In this document: positions 53,499 to 64,000 of the stretch, piece after piece
Position numbering within the stretch: the stretch's first letter is position 1
Layout: the number at the start of each line of letters is the position of its first letter
NCBI GenBank assembly: GCA_949592205.1
Contig: CATIUR010000005.1
Span: forward strand, 88,776,777 to 88,840,776
Direction of reading: 5' to 3'
Source of the DNA: Helichrysum umbraculigerum
Taxonomy: Eukaryota; Streptophyta; Magnoliopsida; Asterales; Asteraceae
DNA length: 64,000 bases
The notes under the pieces: model-generated
Database searches by the model: none
Told to the model about the DNA's origin: nothing
What the model saw: only the letters and a program-made list of their open reading frames with translations
Made by a program: the position numbers and the translations under genes

Positions 53499-53811
53499 TT
53501 CTGAGACAAAGCGTTAGTAAGAGTGAGGCCTATATTCATATAGTTCCTATATAATATAGCCTATTGAGTGTCTAGCATAAACATGTTTAAGTCTCGGTTC
53601 TCTCGTGGTCAGAGTCTTCTATTGTACCCTGTTCAGCCATAACTACTTTCAGATCTTACACCATCTTTGCTTAATTGTACATAGTTGATTAGGCTATGTT
53701 AAATTAAACTCCTATGATGTAATCACTGAACCAGTTATACCTAATAAGGAATACTGCCTAATGGTCATAGTCTAGGCTCACTAAATGCAACCTAGTTCGC
53801 TATAACCTTAG

Positions 53812-53823
53812 GCTCTGATACCA
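53812..53823 (-). other. Element 3 primer binding site
   Basis: Minus strand TGGTATCAGAGC, complementary to initiator-methionine tRNA, three bases from the 5' LTR. Confidence 0.94.
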
Positions 53824-53826
53824 ATC

Positions 53827-56347
53827 TGTAACACCCCCAAATTTAATGATTTGCGGAAGCTTGATTTGGGTGTTACTAATCAATAACAAGGCACAAAGAT
53901 AAATAGCAAACGACTATATATGCGTCGTTTTAACAAAATATATTGATAACTGAAATGTTTACAACATTTAAAGCTTTACAAAGCTCGAGTTTAAATAAAA
54001 TGAGATTTCAGTACATAAGTACTTGTACAAAATATACTAATGCAAGAAAATCTCAATCGTCTGTATGCTGACTCGAGCTAAGGTCCTGAAGCAGAAACAT
54101 CCTACTGCTGGGTACCTGCGATATATGCTAAAAGGTCAGCTAGAAAGCTGGTGAGCTCACATGTTTGAAATCAGTTAATATAGTATGAACCGCAAGATTT
54201 AAATAATGAATTGCATCCAGCAATTAAATAATGAATTGCATCCAGCAATTAAATGATAGTCATCGTGTATACAGCCATGAGCACATAGTTGAGCTTAACT
54301 CGAGGGCCGGGTCCCCTATAGAGAATTCCGGGCGAGGTGCCTCCACGAATGCCTAATCCACATTCGTCTTCCCAAATATTAGTACGTCCGTTTACCCGGT
54401 TAGTGCTTGCTAACCCGGACGAGGTGGGTCAATCCTATATGGTACCATATACTAATATTCACGCTACAACGTATTAACAACTATGCTGACGGAGGACTTT
54501 AAATGATTAGTTTCGAAAAACTCATGTAGTATATGAAAAGTTGGTACTTGCGTTCACATGTTAAAAGTTGAGCAGTATATCACACCCCTGAGTAAAACAG
54601 TAAAAGAGGGGCTATGAGACTCACCTGAGTCTTGTGAGTTTAACTTAATAAACTTTAGTTGATTAGCCGAGTATGAAGTCCAAAGACTTGTAACCTGAGG
54701 GTGTCCACGACACGCGATGGTTATAAACATGATTGGGTATCTCAAAAGATCACCCTTGTAGTTGTTACACAACTATATATATGTCCAAATTACTACGATT
54801 TGGTTGATTTGTTAAGTGTTTGAAAACATGTACGGCCCGTTGGTGACGGATTTGTAATAATAATCTCAACTATTATTATTTTGATTTCGTGGCATTTTAC
54901 TTGAAAAATGTGTTTTAGAAGCCGTTACGGAATCTAAGTACGGGGGTCCGGGGGCAGCGCCCCTGGTAGCGGGGTCCAAGGGGCGGCAGCCCCTGGCGGG
55001 GTCCAAGGGGCAGAGCCCCTGGCTGGGGTCGAGCTGCCAGGTCAGCTTGGAAAATTTTTATTTCTACTATATTGCTTTGACGAAAAACGCATCTGGGATC
55101 TGAATTCGGGTAAAATCGAGTGATAAATTTCGAGTCTCGACACTTAGTAAAAAATCTGAGTTTTCTGTGTTTTGCGACACAATATGCGACACAAAGGTAG
55201 TTATGCGACACAAGGGTTGTGTCGCATAGGAATGCGACACAATGTCTATGCGACACAATGGTTGTGTCGCATAGATGCGAGATGCTGATTCAACAGCGAC
55301 ATAGTGATTGTGTCGTATGGTGTATGCGACATAATGGTTGTGTCGCAGGACTTGCGACACTAATTATCGGGTACGACACAAGGTGCGACACAGGGGCTTT
55401 TATACGACACAAATGCCAAAATACGACACAACATGCGACACAAGGCTTGTGTCGCATGGATGAACATCAGCCCAGAAAGTCCGGCTGTCAAGGTTTTTCC
55501 GGCCAAAAATCCGTTTTAAACTCGTTTTCAGGTTATAAAATCGTGTTCTATACATTGTAATGGACATATACAAGTGATAATAACAACTACAATTGAAAAA
55601 TACTAAGAATCGAGAGATTTCGGGATTTTGTCGGAAACTTACAAATTGCCGAAACGAAAATCCGGAAAGATAGCGTTGTAGATCGTCGCGAGGTGGTCGT
55701 GAATCTCTAAAAATATTGGTGATACGAGTGCGTTTGATAGTAGTATTTTGCGATTTTTGTGGGTTGTGGTGATTTGGTGATTTTGGAGAAAAGAAAAGAG
55801 GAGAGAGAGAAATGGTTGAGAAATGAGAAAAAGAGGAAGAAAGGTGGAGGTTATCCTCCACTTTTCGGCTTCGCCCCGCGCTCCGCGCGGTGTTCATTTT
55901 CTCCGTCATTTAACGTTTTGAACAACTATTTTTCATATTAAATGGTAAGTTTTAAAATACAATTTATTACGCGATGTTTTAGTTAAATACTTTACAATTC
56001 AATTTATATTTGAGTTATAAAATGTAAGTTTGTTTATTTAGTTTGCGCGTTTTAATATTTTAAATCGTGTGAGTTCTGTTTGTACGATACGAATGAATAC
56101 GAAATATTATCACAATAATATTTTTGACATAAAAGTGTTATTTAATAAAGTTGGTCACCAACGTCCGTATTAAATTGAATCGAAATACATTCGATTTAAA
56201 TTGCGTACGATTTAACCAAATCGCATTTTCGTATATATTCAACAATATATATAATTCGATACATTAATTAGCCTAACACAGAACTAACTACATGTATTAA
56301 CGTATGATTAGGCACTAATTATTGGTCCTAATTTGGCGGGTGTTACA
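53827..56347 (-). repeat. Element 3 5' LTR
   Basis: 2521 bp copy of 45707-48227 with about 14 hand-counted substitutions. It carries the G-rich block (54942-55040) and the GCGACACA array (55172-55460). On the minus strand a CT-rich leader-like stretch lies at about 55790-55845. The 169-codon open frame in both LTR copies has no protein character and is not called. Confidence 0.96.
55172..55460. repeat. GCGACACA motif array in element 3 5' LTR
   Basis: Same array as 47052-47340, with one copy differing (GCGACAC here, GCGGCAC there). It is about 0.9-1.2 kb from the LTR start in element orientation. Confidence 0.88.
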
Positions 56348-56458
56348 CTATGTATAGTGATATTTAAATATTTAATAAACTAGCTGTTTTGTTATGATTA
56401 ATTTTTACAATTTTCTGATTGTATTGTATCAAAATATGATATATATATATATAAAAAA

Positions 56459-56645
56459 TGGAAAATGATAACGACAGCTCTAAGGGCTGTCAATAAGAAT
56501 TTAGTCTACGCATTAATATTTGTACTTATACCATAGAAAACTCTCCGACCTCCTGAATTTTAGTTGACCCCCCATAAATATCACTTGGGTACAACCAATT
56601 GATGCATGTTATTGACATCCCTTAGGGTTGTCATTAACAAGAATT
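56459..56645. mobile_element. Short inverted-repeat element
   Basis: The ends share GACAGCTCTAAGGGCTGTC and GACATCCCTTAGGGTTGTC, each itself a palindrome, about 150 bases apart. A single related palindrome lies at 38350 beyond the BCAT stop. Confidence 0.5.
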
Positions 56646-56799
56646 AAAAGACATTAACTAATCAAAATGGTGGAAACGACACTTTAGAAAACTTGATATA
56701 GTATTTAGTTTCATTTACACTTAATTTTATGTATTACAAGATTAAATGTTGTCCACTATATATTTAGGGGTGTTTGTTTTAAGAGTTTAAGCCAATGAG

Positions 56800-57130
56800 A
56801 ATGGGTACCATTGCCAATGGTTTGTGCGGTTGGGCAACCAATGAAGGCGTGCGAACCGGCGCTATTGGTACGGCTTCGTCGGTTTTGCTTATTCGGTTTA
56901 CAGACGAAACAAAATAGGTTATGGATGGGGCCCAGCTTATATTTAATGTATAGTTATTTTTTGTTTAGTGTATGTAAATGTAGGTATATTGGTAAATGTA
57001 GGGCCCAAAAATTGAAGTGATAAAACCACCATTGGCACCCTTGTGTCTGTTTTTCGTCGGGTTTTGATATATTGATGTGGTACAACTGATGAAAGAAGTG
57101 ACGAAACAATGATTAGAAGTCTCGAATGAT
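56800..57130. mobile_element. Uninterrupted relative of the CACTA-split MITE
   Basis: Shares GGGGCCCAGCTTATATTTAA, TATTGGTAAATGT, GGGCCCAAA and AACTGATGAAAGAAGTGACG with the flanks of the CACTA element. At 56997-56999 the target TGT is present once, followed directly by the sequence found right of the CACTA element, so this copy is a related empty site. Its own ends are diverged and no clear duplication was found. Confidence 0.65.
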
Positions 57131-57600
57131 TTTGAAAAATGAGAATCAAAATATTTAAACCAATAAAATATCTCCCATTCCACTTTACATGTATATGAAA
57201 TACCTAACTCATACCGATTTTCGGTCCATACACCAATATTTACTTTAATATTTTAGTTGAATATTAATATTATTAATTATTAATTGTAATAAAGTAGCAT
57301 AGAAAATATTTACCGGGTAAAATTTTGCCCTTTACCAAAAAAAAATAGTATAGAAAAAATAAAATATCCTAATGGGAAAATAATCCGTAATGTTGAATCG
57401 TATGATTTGAAATGTAATGTTAGTGTTATTGGAGAGGTCATTCAAGAAAATATAAAAAAGTTGAAGGATCAAAAATATAAAATATTTGTTTTGTGATTGG
57501 TCAACGTTACAATTAAATTGTAATGTCAACATTATAAATGATATCCCCTTAATTACTAAGTATGAGCTTCCCTTTTTAATACTAATTTTCCATATTTAAA

Positions 57601-57790
57601 GGGTTTTGTTAACGAAATCCCTATGGGCTTTCATTAAGATATTTGGACATGCATAAAATAGTTGTACATTGACTAAAATTCAGGATGACAAACAAAAATT
57701 CAAGCGGACAGAGAATATATATTATTTACAAAGTACAAATTTTTATGCATGTCTTAACGTCTTAACAGAAGCCCTTAGAACTTTTGTTAT
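57601..57790. mobile_element. MITE-like inverted repeat
   Basis: Left arm GGGTTTTGTTAACGAAATCC and GACATGCATAAAA; right arm carries the complements TTTTATGCATGTC and AAGCCCTTAGAAC. The left end resembles the Mutator-type MITE at 36861. No target duplication was established. Confidence 0.45.
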
Positions 57791-59212
57791 CAATTACTTT
57801 TTTGTTTTTATTCATTCACCGCTAAAAACACAAATGTAAATCAAGTACTTAATTAAATTGACTGATTAAGCACTTAATTTGACGAGGAAAATGTAAACAA
57901 CGTAAATAGCCGGCCGCAATAATTCCAAAAGAAAACATTTAACAAACGAGCTTATTAAAATCAAATTAAATAATGCATACTTTGCACACAAAATTGACAA
58001 TATACAAACATATTTTGACAGTTAATGTACGTAGCATGCGGCTGCTAGGTTCATTTAATAATTATTATTGATTATTGATTATTCAACATTTTTATAAATA
58101 CTCCGTATCATTTACTCATCGATCAAATATCGAGGGAAACATTGGGATTCACATGATCTAATCTCCTATCCCATATCCTTTAATTTTATATTGTTTTCGA
58201 GGTTAAACTAATCAACTCTATAATCTATTTCTTTTACCAAAATAATTATCAACCGACAAAAAACACATATTTTAATAAGGGTGTGGTTCATGGAAGAAGC
58301 AAATAAATGAGAGAAGGGAAGGAAGATTGATCTCAACCGTCTATTTCAATTAAAGATCATATCAATGGCTATAAAAAATGAGGTGGCATTTTGGTAATAA
58401 ACAACAACTTTACGAGCAGCAATCACGGGCAAACTTGTAATTAAAAACACCCACCTGCAAAAAACCTGCAAAAAAACGTCGAATCATAATCCCTCTCTCC
58501 ACTCCTTCCCTCCACAAACTGTCACTTTCACCAAAAATCCCCAAACACCACCTAACTTTCTCTCTCAAATTTAAGGGCGATTTTAACATTGTAAACCCTA
58601 ATTTCACCGCAAAACAACGATTCAACAAACTAAACTCGCAATAAACCCTAAAGATGAAGAAGACGGCATCAGAAAACGCACAATCGAGAGCAATAGATGG
58701 AGAAACGACGGAAACGGCGACACAATCAACACCAACACGATCGGAAACGCCTAAATCCGTCAAAACAACTAAGAGAAAAGTTAAACAAACTACCGCTCGT
58801 AAGTAATCAATATTTTGCATGATTTACATTATTTATTAACAAAAAAAAAACTAAAAAATGTTGCAGCAACAAGAAAAAGCGGATGAAATTTGTTTGTGCA
58901 ACATAAAGAGGCTGAAGAGAACACCGAGAAGGATAAAACGATATCTCTTCATACTTCAGATGAAGACAACGATGAAGAAACCGAAGTAAACCGTAAGTTT
59001 ATATTTTATATGATTCACCAAATTTGATATGAAACAAAAGTTGTTATAAGTTTGTTTACTGTATGATTAGGAACATTATTACACATAAATATATATTTCA
59101 TGATGCATCATCATATATTAGCAAAAATGACATATAAAAAGTAAAAATCATCAACATCAAATATAAAAAAAACAGTGCATCATCTGTATAAAACTAGAGG
59201 TAAAAACACATA

Positions 59213-59430
59213 AAAATACTGATGCTGCATCATGCTAAAACACTGATGCTGCATCATGTTAAAACACTGATGCTGCATCATGCTAAAAAAATCATCAACA
59301 TCAATTAAAAAAAATATTGCATCATTGTTAAACACTAATGCTGCATCATGCTTTAAACATTGATGCTGCATCATGTTTAAAAAACTGATGCTGCATCATG
59401 CTAAAACACTGATGCTGCATTATGTATTAA
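59213..59430. repeat. Minisatellite, unit about 22 bp (TGATGCTGCATCATG)
   Basis: Eight or so copies of a unit AAAACACTGATGCTGCATCATG within an intron-like region of the Ulp1-like pseudogene. The core GATGCTGCATC is a near-palindrome, so the array can fold into successive hairpins. Confidence 0.85.
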
Positions 59431-61464
59431 ACAACAACAAAAAAAATTAGTAGTGAAACATAAAAAAAAAGTCTATAAAAAATAAAAAAATTTAGCTGCA
59501 TCATATGTAAAAAACTTTGAGCATGATGTGACGCTTTAACATCTTGAAAAACTATATGCAGAACCTACTGCAGATATGAAAGATGTTGTAAAAACTTACA
59601 AGCAGGGATTGAAAAAAACGATCGGCAGAAAGAGAAAATCAACAGCAAATGACGGATGTTCATCAAGTAAGAAAAGAAAAACAGATGGAGCAAGGAAAGG
59701 ATTAGGAAAAAAAGAAAACGTGAAAGGAGTATCAAAGAAAGCTAAGAAGATAAGATGGAATAGGACAATCCCAAGAGCTTCACCATTGTCACTTGTTGAG
59801 GTGTTACAGAAGCTGAGTACCGAACAAAAAAAGGTAATCAAGGGAATAGGGTTTGAAAACATCATAGACTATTTCAAAATAACACATGCACCTACAACAA
59901 TGGGGCATTGGGTAATCGAAAACTATGATCTAAAAAGTTCAATGTTGAAGTTATATGATGGAAGAAAGTTAAGGATAACAGCGCAAACAGTTCATGATGT
60001 ATTAGGTATTCCAATGGGGACGATTAAAGTAACACCAGGAAAGAAAGCTGACAAAACGGATGAAACTACTTCAATCTGGAGAAAAACGTTCGAAGACGAA
60101 GAGGATGATCTCGACAGATTGATTGTGAAGCCGATAATGGATAGGATCAACAGTTCAATAGATCTCGGGGATTGTTTCAAGCTAATTTCCTAGTGGTGTT
60201 TATGACTGTCATTGCGGAAAGTACAAAGAATGGATGCATCAACCAGAGATTCATTCCATGCATCAAAGAGATGGATAACATAAAGGATATGGAATGGTAC
60301 ATTTGCTTGATTGTTTGAAGGAAACGAGGAGAGATTGGAACGGGAAAAACAACTTCAATGGACTACTAACTCTAATGATTGTAAGTATTCTAAAATAAAT
60401 TATATTATCTTACAGAAATAAGCTTAGTTACAAGTATATATATCTTGACAATGTCTGCTTGTGTTCCATTTTGAAGCTGATATATGTGAACACTACATAC
60501 ATAAACGATCCACACCGATCAATACCAGCTATTCAGTATTGGGACACGCAGAAGTTGAAACAACGAGAGAAAGAAGAGAAGGCACAAGGATGTTTTGGAA
60601 AGGTGAAGTTAATTGAAGGTGTTGATTTTGAAGATACTCAAAAGAAGAAACAAACACCAAAAGACAAAAGTATATTTCAAAAAAAAAAAGAATTGACTGG
60701 TCCATTTGAGTAATTTTCACTATAAATATAATGCATCATACACTGTACAAAAACACATAACAATATGTTTACGGGTGTTGCTAAGAGACAGAAGACAATG
60801 TATGATTATCTTCAAACGACAGAACCATCAAGCACAAATCCAGCACCAACATCTTTAGAGGTAATAAATTTGTATATAAAAAAAATAATTGCATCAAAAT
60901 TTATTTTAAAAATAAGTTAAGAATTCGATAGTAACATTTAGAGAAATAACATCGTGCATTAAATTTATAGGAAACCAAGCTCCTGGTAAAATCAAAGTTG
61001 GTGAATGTTGAGGTCTTAAAGGTAGAAATTGAAGACCTTATCAACATGGCAGAATTGGACTAGCCGGGTGATGAGAGTTTATCAAGTTTGAAGCTGGAAG
61101 TAGATGGAATGTTTTTGGAAGCTTTTAAAACAAGAACAAGGAGACATCAACAGAGTGATGAGAATGTTTACAAACAAGAGACAGAAAAAGCTGATGATGA
61201 CAATGAGTTGAATGATACAATAAAAGATAAAGATCTGCAAGAAGAGAACTTACATGAGAAAAATCATGAGAACAACTCGCTCAAAGATGACGAGTCTCTT
61301 GAAAATGAGGTAAACTTGGCAGAAGATGATGCACCAAAACCTGATAACCAACCAACAACAACAACAACCATCAAGAGAACAGAAGATATAGAAGCACCGT
61401 CGTTTGATCTTGGAATATTGCCAGATATTCCAAAAAAAAAACACTCCAGAGATAGAGTCAGATA

Positions 61465-61600
61465 AGGATAAGATGAAAGATAAACTTGAAGAGAAGGTTG
61501 ATGAGATGATGAAAGAGAAACTGGAAGAGAAGGTAGAGGAGAAAATGAAAGAGAAGGTGGATGAGAATAGGAGAGAGAAGGTGGATGAGGAGATGCATGA
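61465..61600. repeat. Lys/Glu codon repeat in the pseudogene
   Basis: Direct repeats of a 15-24 base unit (GAGAAGGTGGATGAG and variants) encode alternating KEKLEEKVEE-type sequence, a charged coiled-coil-like stretch. Confidence 0.7.
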
Positions 61601-63236
61601 TTTAGATGAAATAATAACCACCCCCCCAATATTGTCCACAGAAGATGCACCAACTCAGAAACCAGATGTAACAATGAATCCAGCAGAAACCAAAGCTTCA
61701 AATCTTATAGAAAATCTTACAGAAGAAGAACTTTACGTGCAAGCTACCAATGAAGCATTCAGAATGTCTGAAGAGAGTCAGAAAGATGGATCACATAAAG
61801 CAAGACAAGAAGCAGAAATGGAAAAATAAAGAAAGGAACTGGAAAAGAAAGTGCAAAAGGAATTGAGCTCAACAGATGAAGAAACGTTAATCAAGATGAC
61901 ACAACCGAATGCACCAGCAGAGCATGTGAATGAAAAGGTTGAAACGGAGAAGAGTGATGCACCAACAGATAACGAAAAGGAGAAGATTGCTGCAACAACA
62001 GATGTTGTGAATCAGAAACCGAAAAAGGAGGAGATTGGGAATGATCAAAAGGTTAAAAAAAGAATAGAACGCCAGTTAGAACAAGAGCCATTACAAAAAT
62101 CGAAGAGAAGAATACCAAGAATACTCAAGTTGAAGAGTCAACGAAACAAGCAACAACAAGGACATCGAAAAAATCAATTAAACAGGACCTGAAGAAGATT
62201 GCTGACACATACAAACCTACACGTCCTCCAGTTGGCAAACAAAAACAAGCAACAAAAAAGCTTGACATTCTTACACCAATTGTGGAGGAACCGGATCAAA
62301 ACATGCAGAGGGAGGAAGAAAAAGGAAAGACAACATCTGAAAGCCCTGTTGCTGAACTTGAACCACCAAACTTTGGAAAGCCAATTGATCTAACGGAAAA
62401 TATATCAAACAATGAAGAACGAGTTTCAACATACGTTTTCAGCGGGACATCTAAACCAACGTAAGTACAAACTTCATTTAGATAATTAAAATATATAAAA
62501 AAACTGATTCATCGTATTAAAAATTCTGTTATTCATCTGTTTCAAACAGTGATATAATCTTTTTAAACTCGCCGGAAATCCCAATTGAACGTGTTATATT
62601 TGAGTCACTCATGCCTGGTCTAGAAATTGCTGCATCAGCAATAGGTTTGTGGGCATCTGTATTAAACAGTGAGGAGCACTACATTGAAAGGAATATTCTT
62701 AGAAGGCCACTGTACCTGGAAACGGGAACACTGGTAAGTAAAAAATAAATCATAGTGTTTATGATAACCTCACTAAAAAACTTCGATTTCATTGATTGAT
62801 ATTAATATGTACACATGAAAACAGACATACAACATGCTATCAAATAAAAAAGCCGAAACAAATCCAGATTGGTTATATGGAGCATTTGCAGGAAATATCA
62901 GCATTGCAGATTGAGCAGCCAATATGATGATTTGCGAGATGTTACTCAGGTAATGCAAAAATAAAATTAAAAATAATATGAATAAAAAATTAAGATATCT
63001 ACATTATTCATCGATTATACATCTAATAATGTGTCATTAAAAAAATAAAAAAAAATAAAAAAGGCATTCTTCTCGATAATAAAGACAGAAAGAAACACAA
63101 CGCATCTCTATCTTATTTGTTATAACCTCATGACATGCGAGATCGATATACTTGATTACATCAAGTCAGAAGTCATGGACATTGATGTCAGATATGGTAC
63201 TCTACTAGACAAACTGGTAAGTAAACTTGTACGACG

Positions 63237-63312
63237 CACCTTGTTCATTATTATGATGCACCTTGTTATCTTATTAAGATGCACCTTATTAGATTATTAT
63301 GATGCACCTTTT
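63237..63312. repeat. GATGCACCTT repeat in a pseudogene intron
   Basis: Four copies of a GAYGCACCTT core spaced about 20-24 bases apart, right after a GTAAGT donor. Confidence 0.65.
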
Positions 63313-63743
63313 TATATTATTAAACGCATACACACTTGTTTACAACTGACCTGGAAAAAGAGGACCCACCACATCCTGCAGCCAAACAGTTGAGGAATGA
63401 AAAACCCAACTTGCTGCCAATGGGTTAGCAGACAGAGCACAATGACGTTGACTGTGGAATGTTCGTCATGCAGAATATGGAGACATACCATGGCTATGGA
63501 ATGCGAGACTCTAGCAGCCAGCTCAAACCAGAAAGAAAGGAACAGGATGAGCAAATGGCCTATTTTAGAAAAAGGTATGTCACGAAGATGTTGATGTCAA
63601 GATTAAATGACAAGAGAGAAGAGGTAAAGAATGAGGTGAAGAATTTTGAGAGGATTCGACCATTTCAGCGAAAGAAGATAATTCAAAATGCACATAAAAA
63701 AGTGAAGAGTCGAGTAGAGGTTCACTTGATGAAGTCTGCTTGA

Positions 63744-64000
63744 GCACCTGCAGGAAGGATGAAGCCAGTGTGAAGTAATGTGTAGGTTTTGATGTTCTTT
63801 CGTAGACTATGTTTTATGCTTGATGGTTGTATTTTGTCATGTTAACTGTTTGCTGGTCGTAGACTATTTTTGGTAGATATCGGTTGAACTACTTTTGCGC
63901 TTAGTATGCTGATATACATTACATTTCACCTACTGGATATAATTTTCAAGTACACACTCCTAGTTGTAAAGTTTACTTGTATTTTGATATTTTAAATGTA
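63744..64000 (+). other. 3' flank of the Ulp1-like pseudogene
   Basis: Untranslated-like sequence with no further frame. The repeated phrase CGTAGACTAT occurs at about 63804 and 63859. The window ends here. Confidence 0.4.

Larger units (their letters stand above)
45707..56347 (-). mobile_element. Element 3: young, near-intact chromovirus LTR retrotransposon
   Basis: 10,641 bp with target duplication CTATG (45702-45706 and 56348-56352), two 2521 bp LTRs, primer binding site, an intact extra ORF, one uninterrupted Gag-Pol frame and a polypurine tract. By hand count the LTRs differ at about 14 positions with no indel, so insertion is recent. It lies about 1.2 kb upstream of the BCAT start codon. 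The protease active-site triad is altered (DTR), which may leave it non-autonomous. Confidence 0.96.
56353..58653. other. AT-rich intergenic DNA with MITEs
   Basis: No gene seen between element 3 and the Ulp1-like pseudogene. Three MITE-like repeats are listed separately. A CT-rich minus-strand reading at 58410-58820 is a shadow of the pseudogene leader. Confidence 0.5.
58654..63743 (+). pseudogene. Ulp1-like cysteine protease (C48 family) pseudogene
   Basis: Exon one, 58654-58798 (MKKTASENAQSRAIDGE...), ends at a GTAAGT donor; exon two meets an in-frame TGA at 58884-58886. A middle exon (about 59574-60193) encodes a basic Lys-rich stretch, then a conserved plant N-terminal region (TMGHWVIENYDLKSSML, TVHDVLGIPMGT). 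The frame shifts near 60170 and 60315. 60477-60713 and 61088-62464 give highly charged Lys/Glu sequence broken by stops and an A-run frameshift near 61435. The protease core follows: LMPGLEIAASAIGLWASVL (62600-62735), the catalytic-His region THLYLICYNL (about 63098-63127), an Asp-bearing ILDYIKS, and the catalytic-Cys motif DVDCGMFVMQNMETYHG (63448-63498), with a TAG in place of Trp just before it. Active Ulp1 enzymes remove SUMO. Many plant copies are carried by Mutator-like elements, but no transposase or terminal repeats are visible here. Exon limits are approximate. Confidence 0.75.

Noticed and set aside
55400..55909. 169-codon open frame inside the element 3 LTR (also at 47280-47789)
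   Set aside because: It is present only because the LTR is duplicated. The translation is low-complexity Ser/Arg/Phe sequence from CT-rich leader DNA and has no counterpart in the element 2 LTR.
58410..58820. 136-codon minus-strand ORF
   Set aside because: It overlaps the leader and first exon of the plus-strand Ulp1-like pseudogene and shows no recognisable protein.

Overview
This window is nuclear DNA of a flowering plant. The evidence is a nine-exon plant gene with GT-AG introns, several LTR retrotransposons primed by initiator-methionine tRNA, MITEs, Helitron ends, a CACTA element and TTTAGGG telomere-like motifs. The retroelement proteins and the Ulp1-like pseudogene look like those I associate with large eudicot genomes, possibly Asteraceae; that is inference only. 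The base composition is AT-rich and most of the window is transposable elements.

Layout. 1-9000 is gene-free AT-rich DNA with Helitron 3' ends, two tandem duplications and a 2.2 kb CACTA element (3806-6004) sitting inside an older PIF/Harbinger-like MITE. 9006-20217 is a decayed Ty3/gypsy chromovirus (element 1, minus strand, TSD ATTCG), itself interrupted by a 2.37 kb solo LTR (12872-15239, TSD GTCTC). 20223-24532 is AT-rich with more Helitron ends. 24538-34988 is a second chromovirus (element 2, TSD CAACA) with few disablements. Possible captured exons lie on both of its flanks.

38421-44524 (minus) is the one intact host gene: a complete mitochondrial-type branched-chain amino acid aminotransferase of 377 residues in nine exons, with MITEs in two introns and a large inverted repeat just upstream. 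45707-56347 is a third chromovirus (element 3, TSD CTATG). It is very young: its two 2521 bp LTRs differ at about 14 positions by hand count. It has one uninterrupted 1484-residue Gag-Pol frame, but its protease triad reads DTR instead of DTG. 58654-63743 (plus) is a heavily disabled Ulp1-like cysteine protease (family C48) pseudogene.

Most unusual points: (i) elements 2 and 3 share an extra coiled-coil-like ORF between the primer binding site and gag, in the same orientation, which element 1 lacks; (ii) each of the four LTR types carries its own cluster of short CpG-rich palindromic motifs (GCCGGC, GCGACGT, GCGACACA, GGCCGTATACGGCC); (iii) the CACTA insertion can be read exactly against an uninterrupted related copy of its target MITE 51 kb away.
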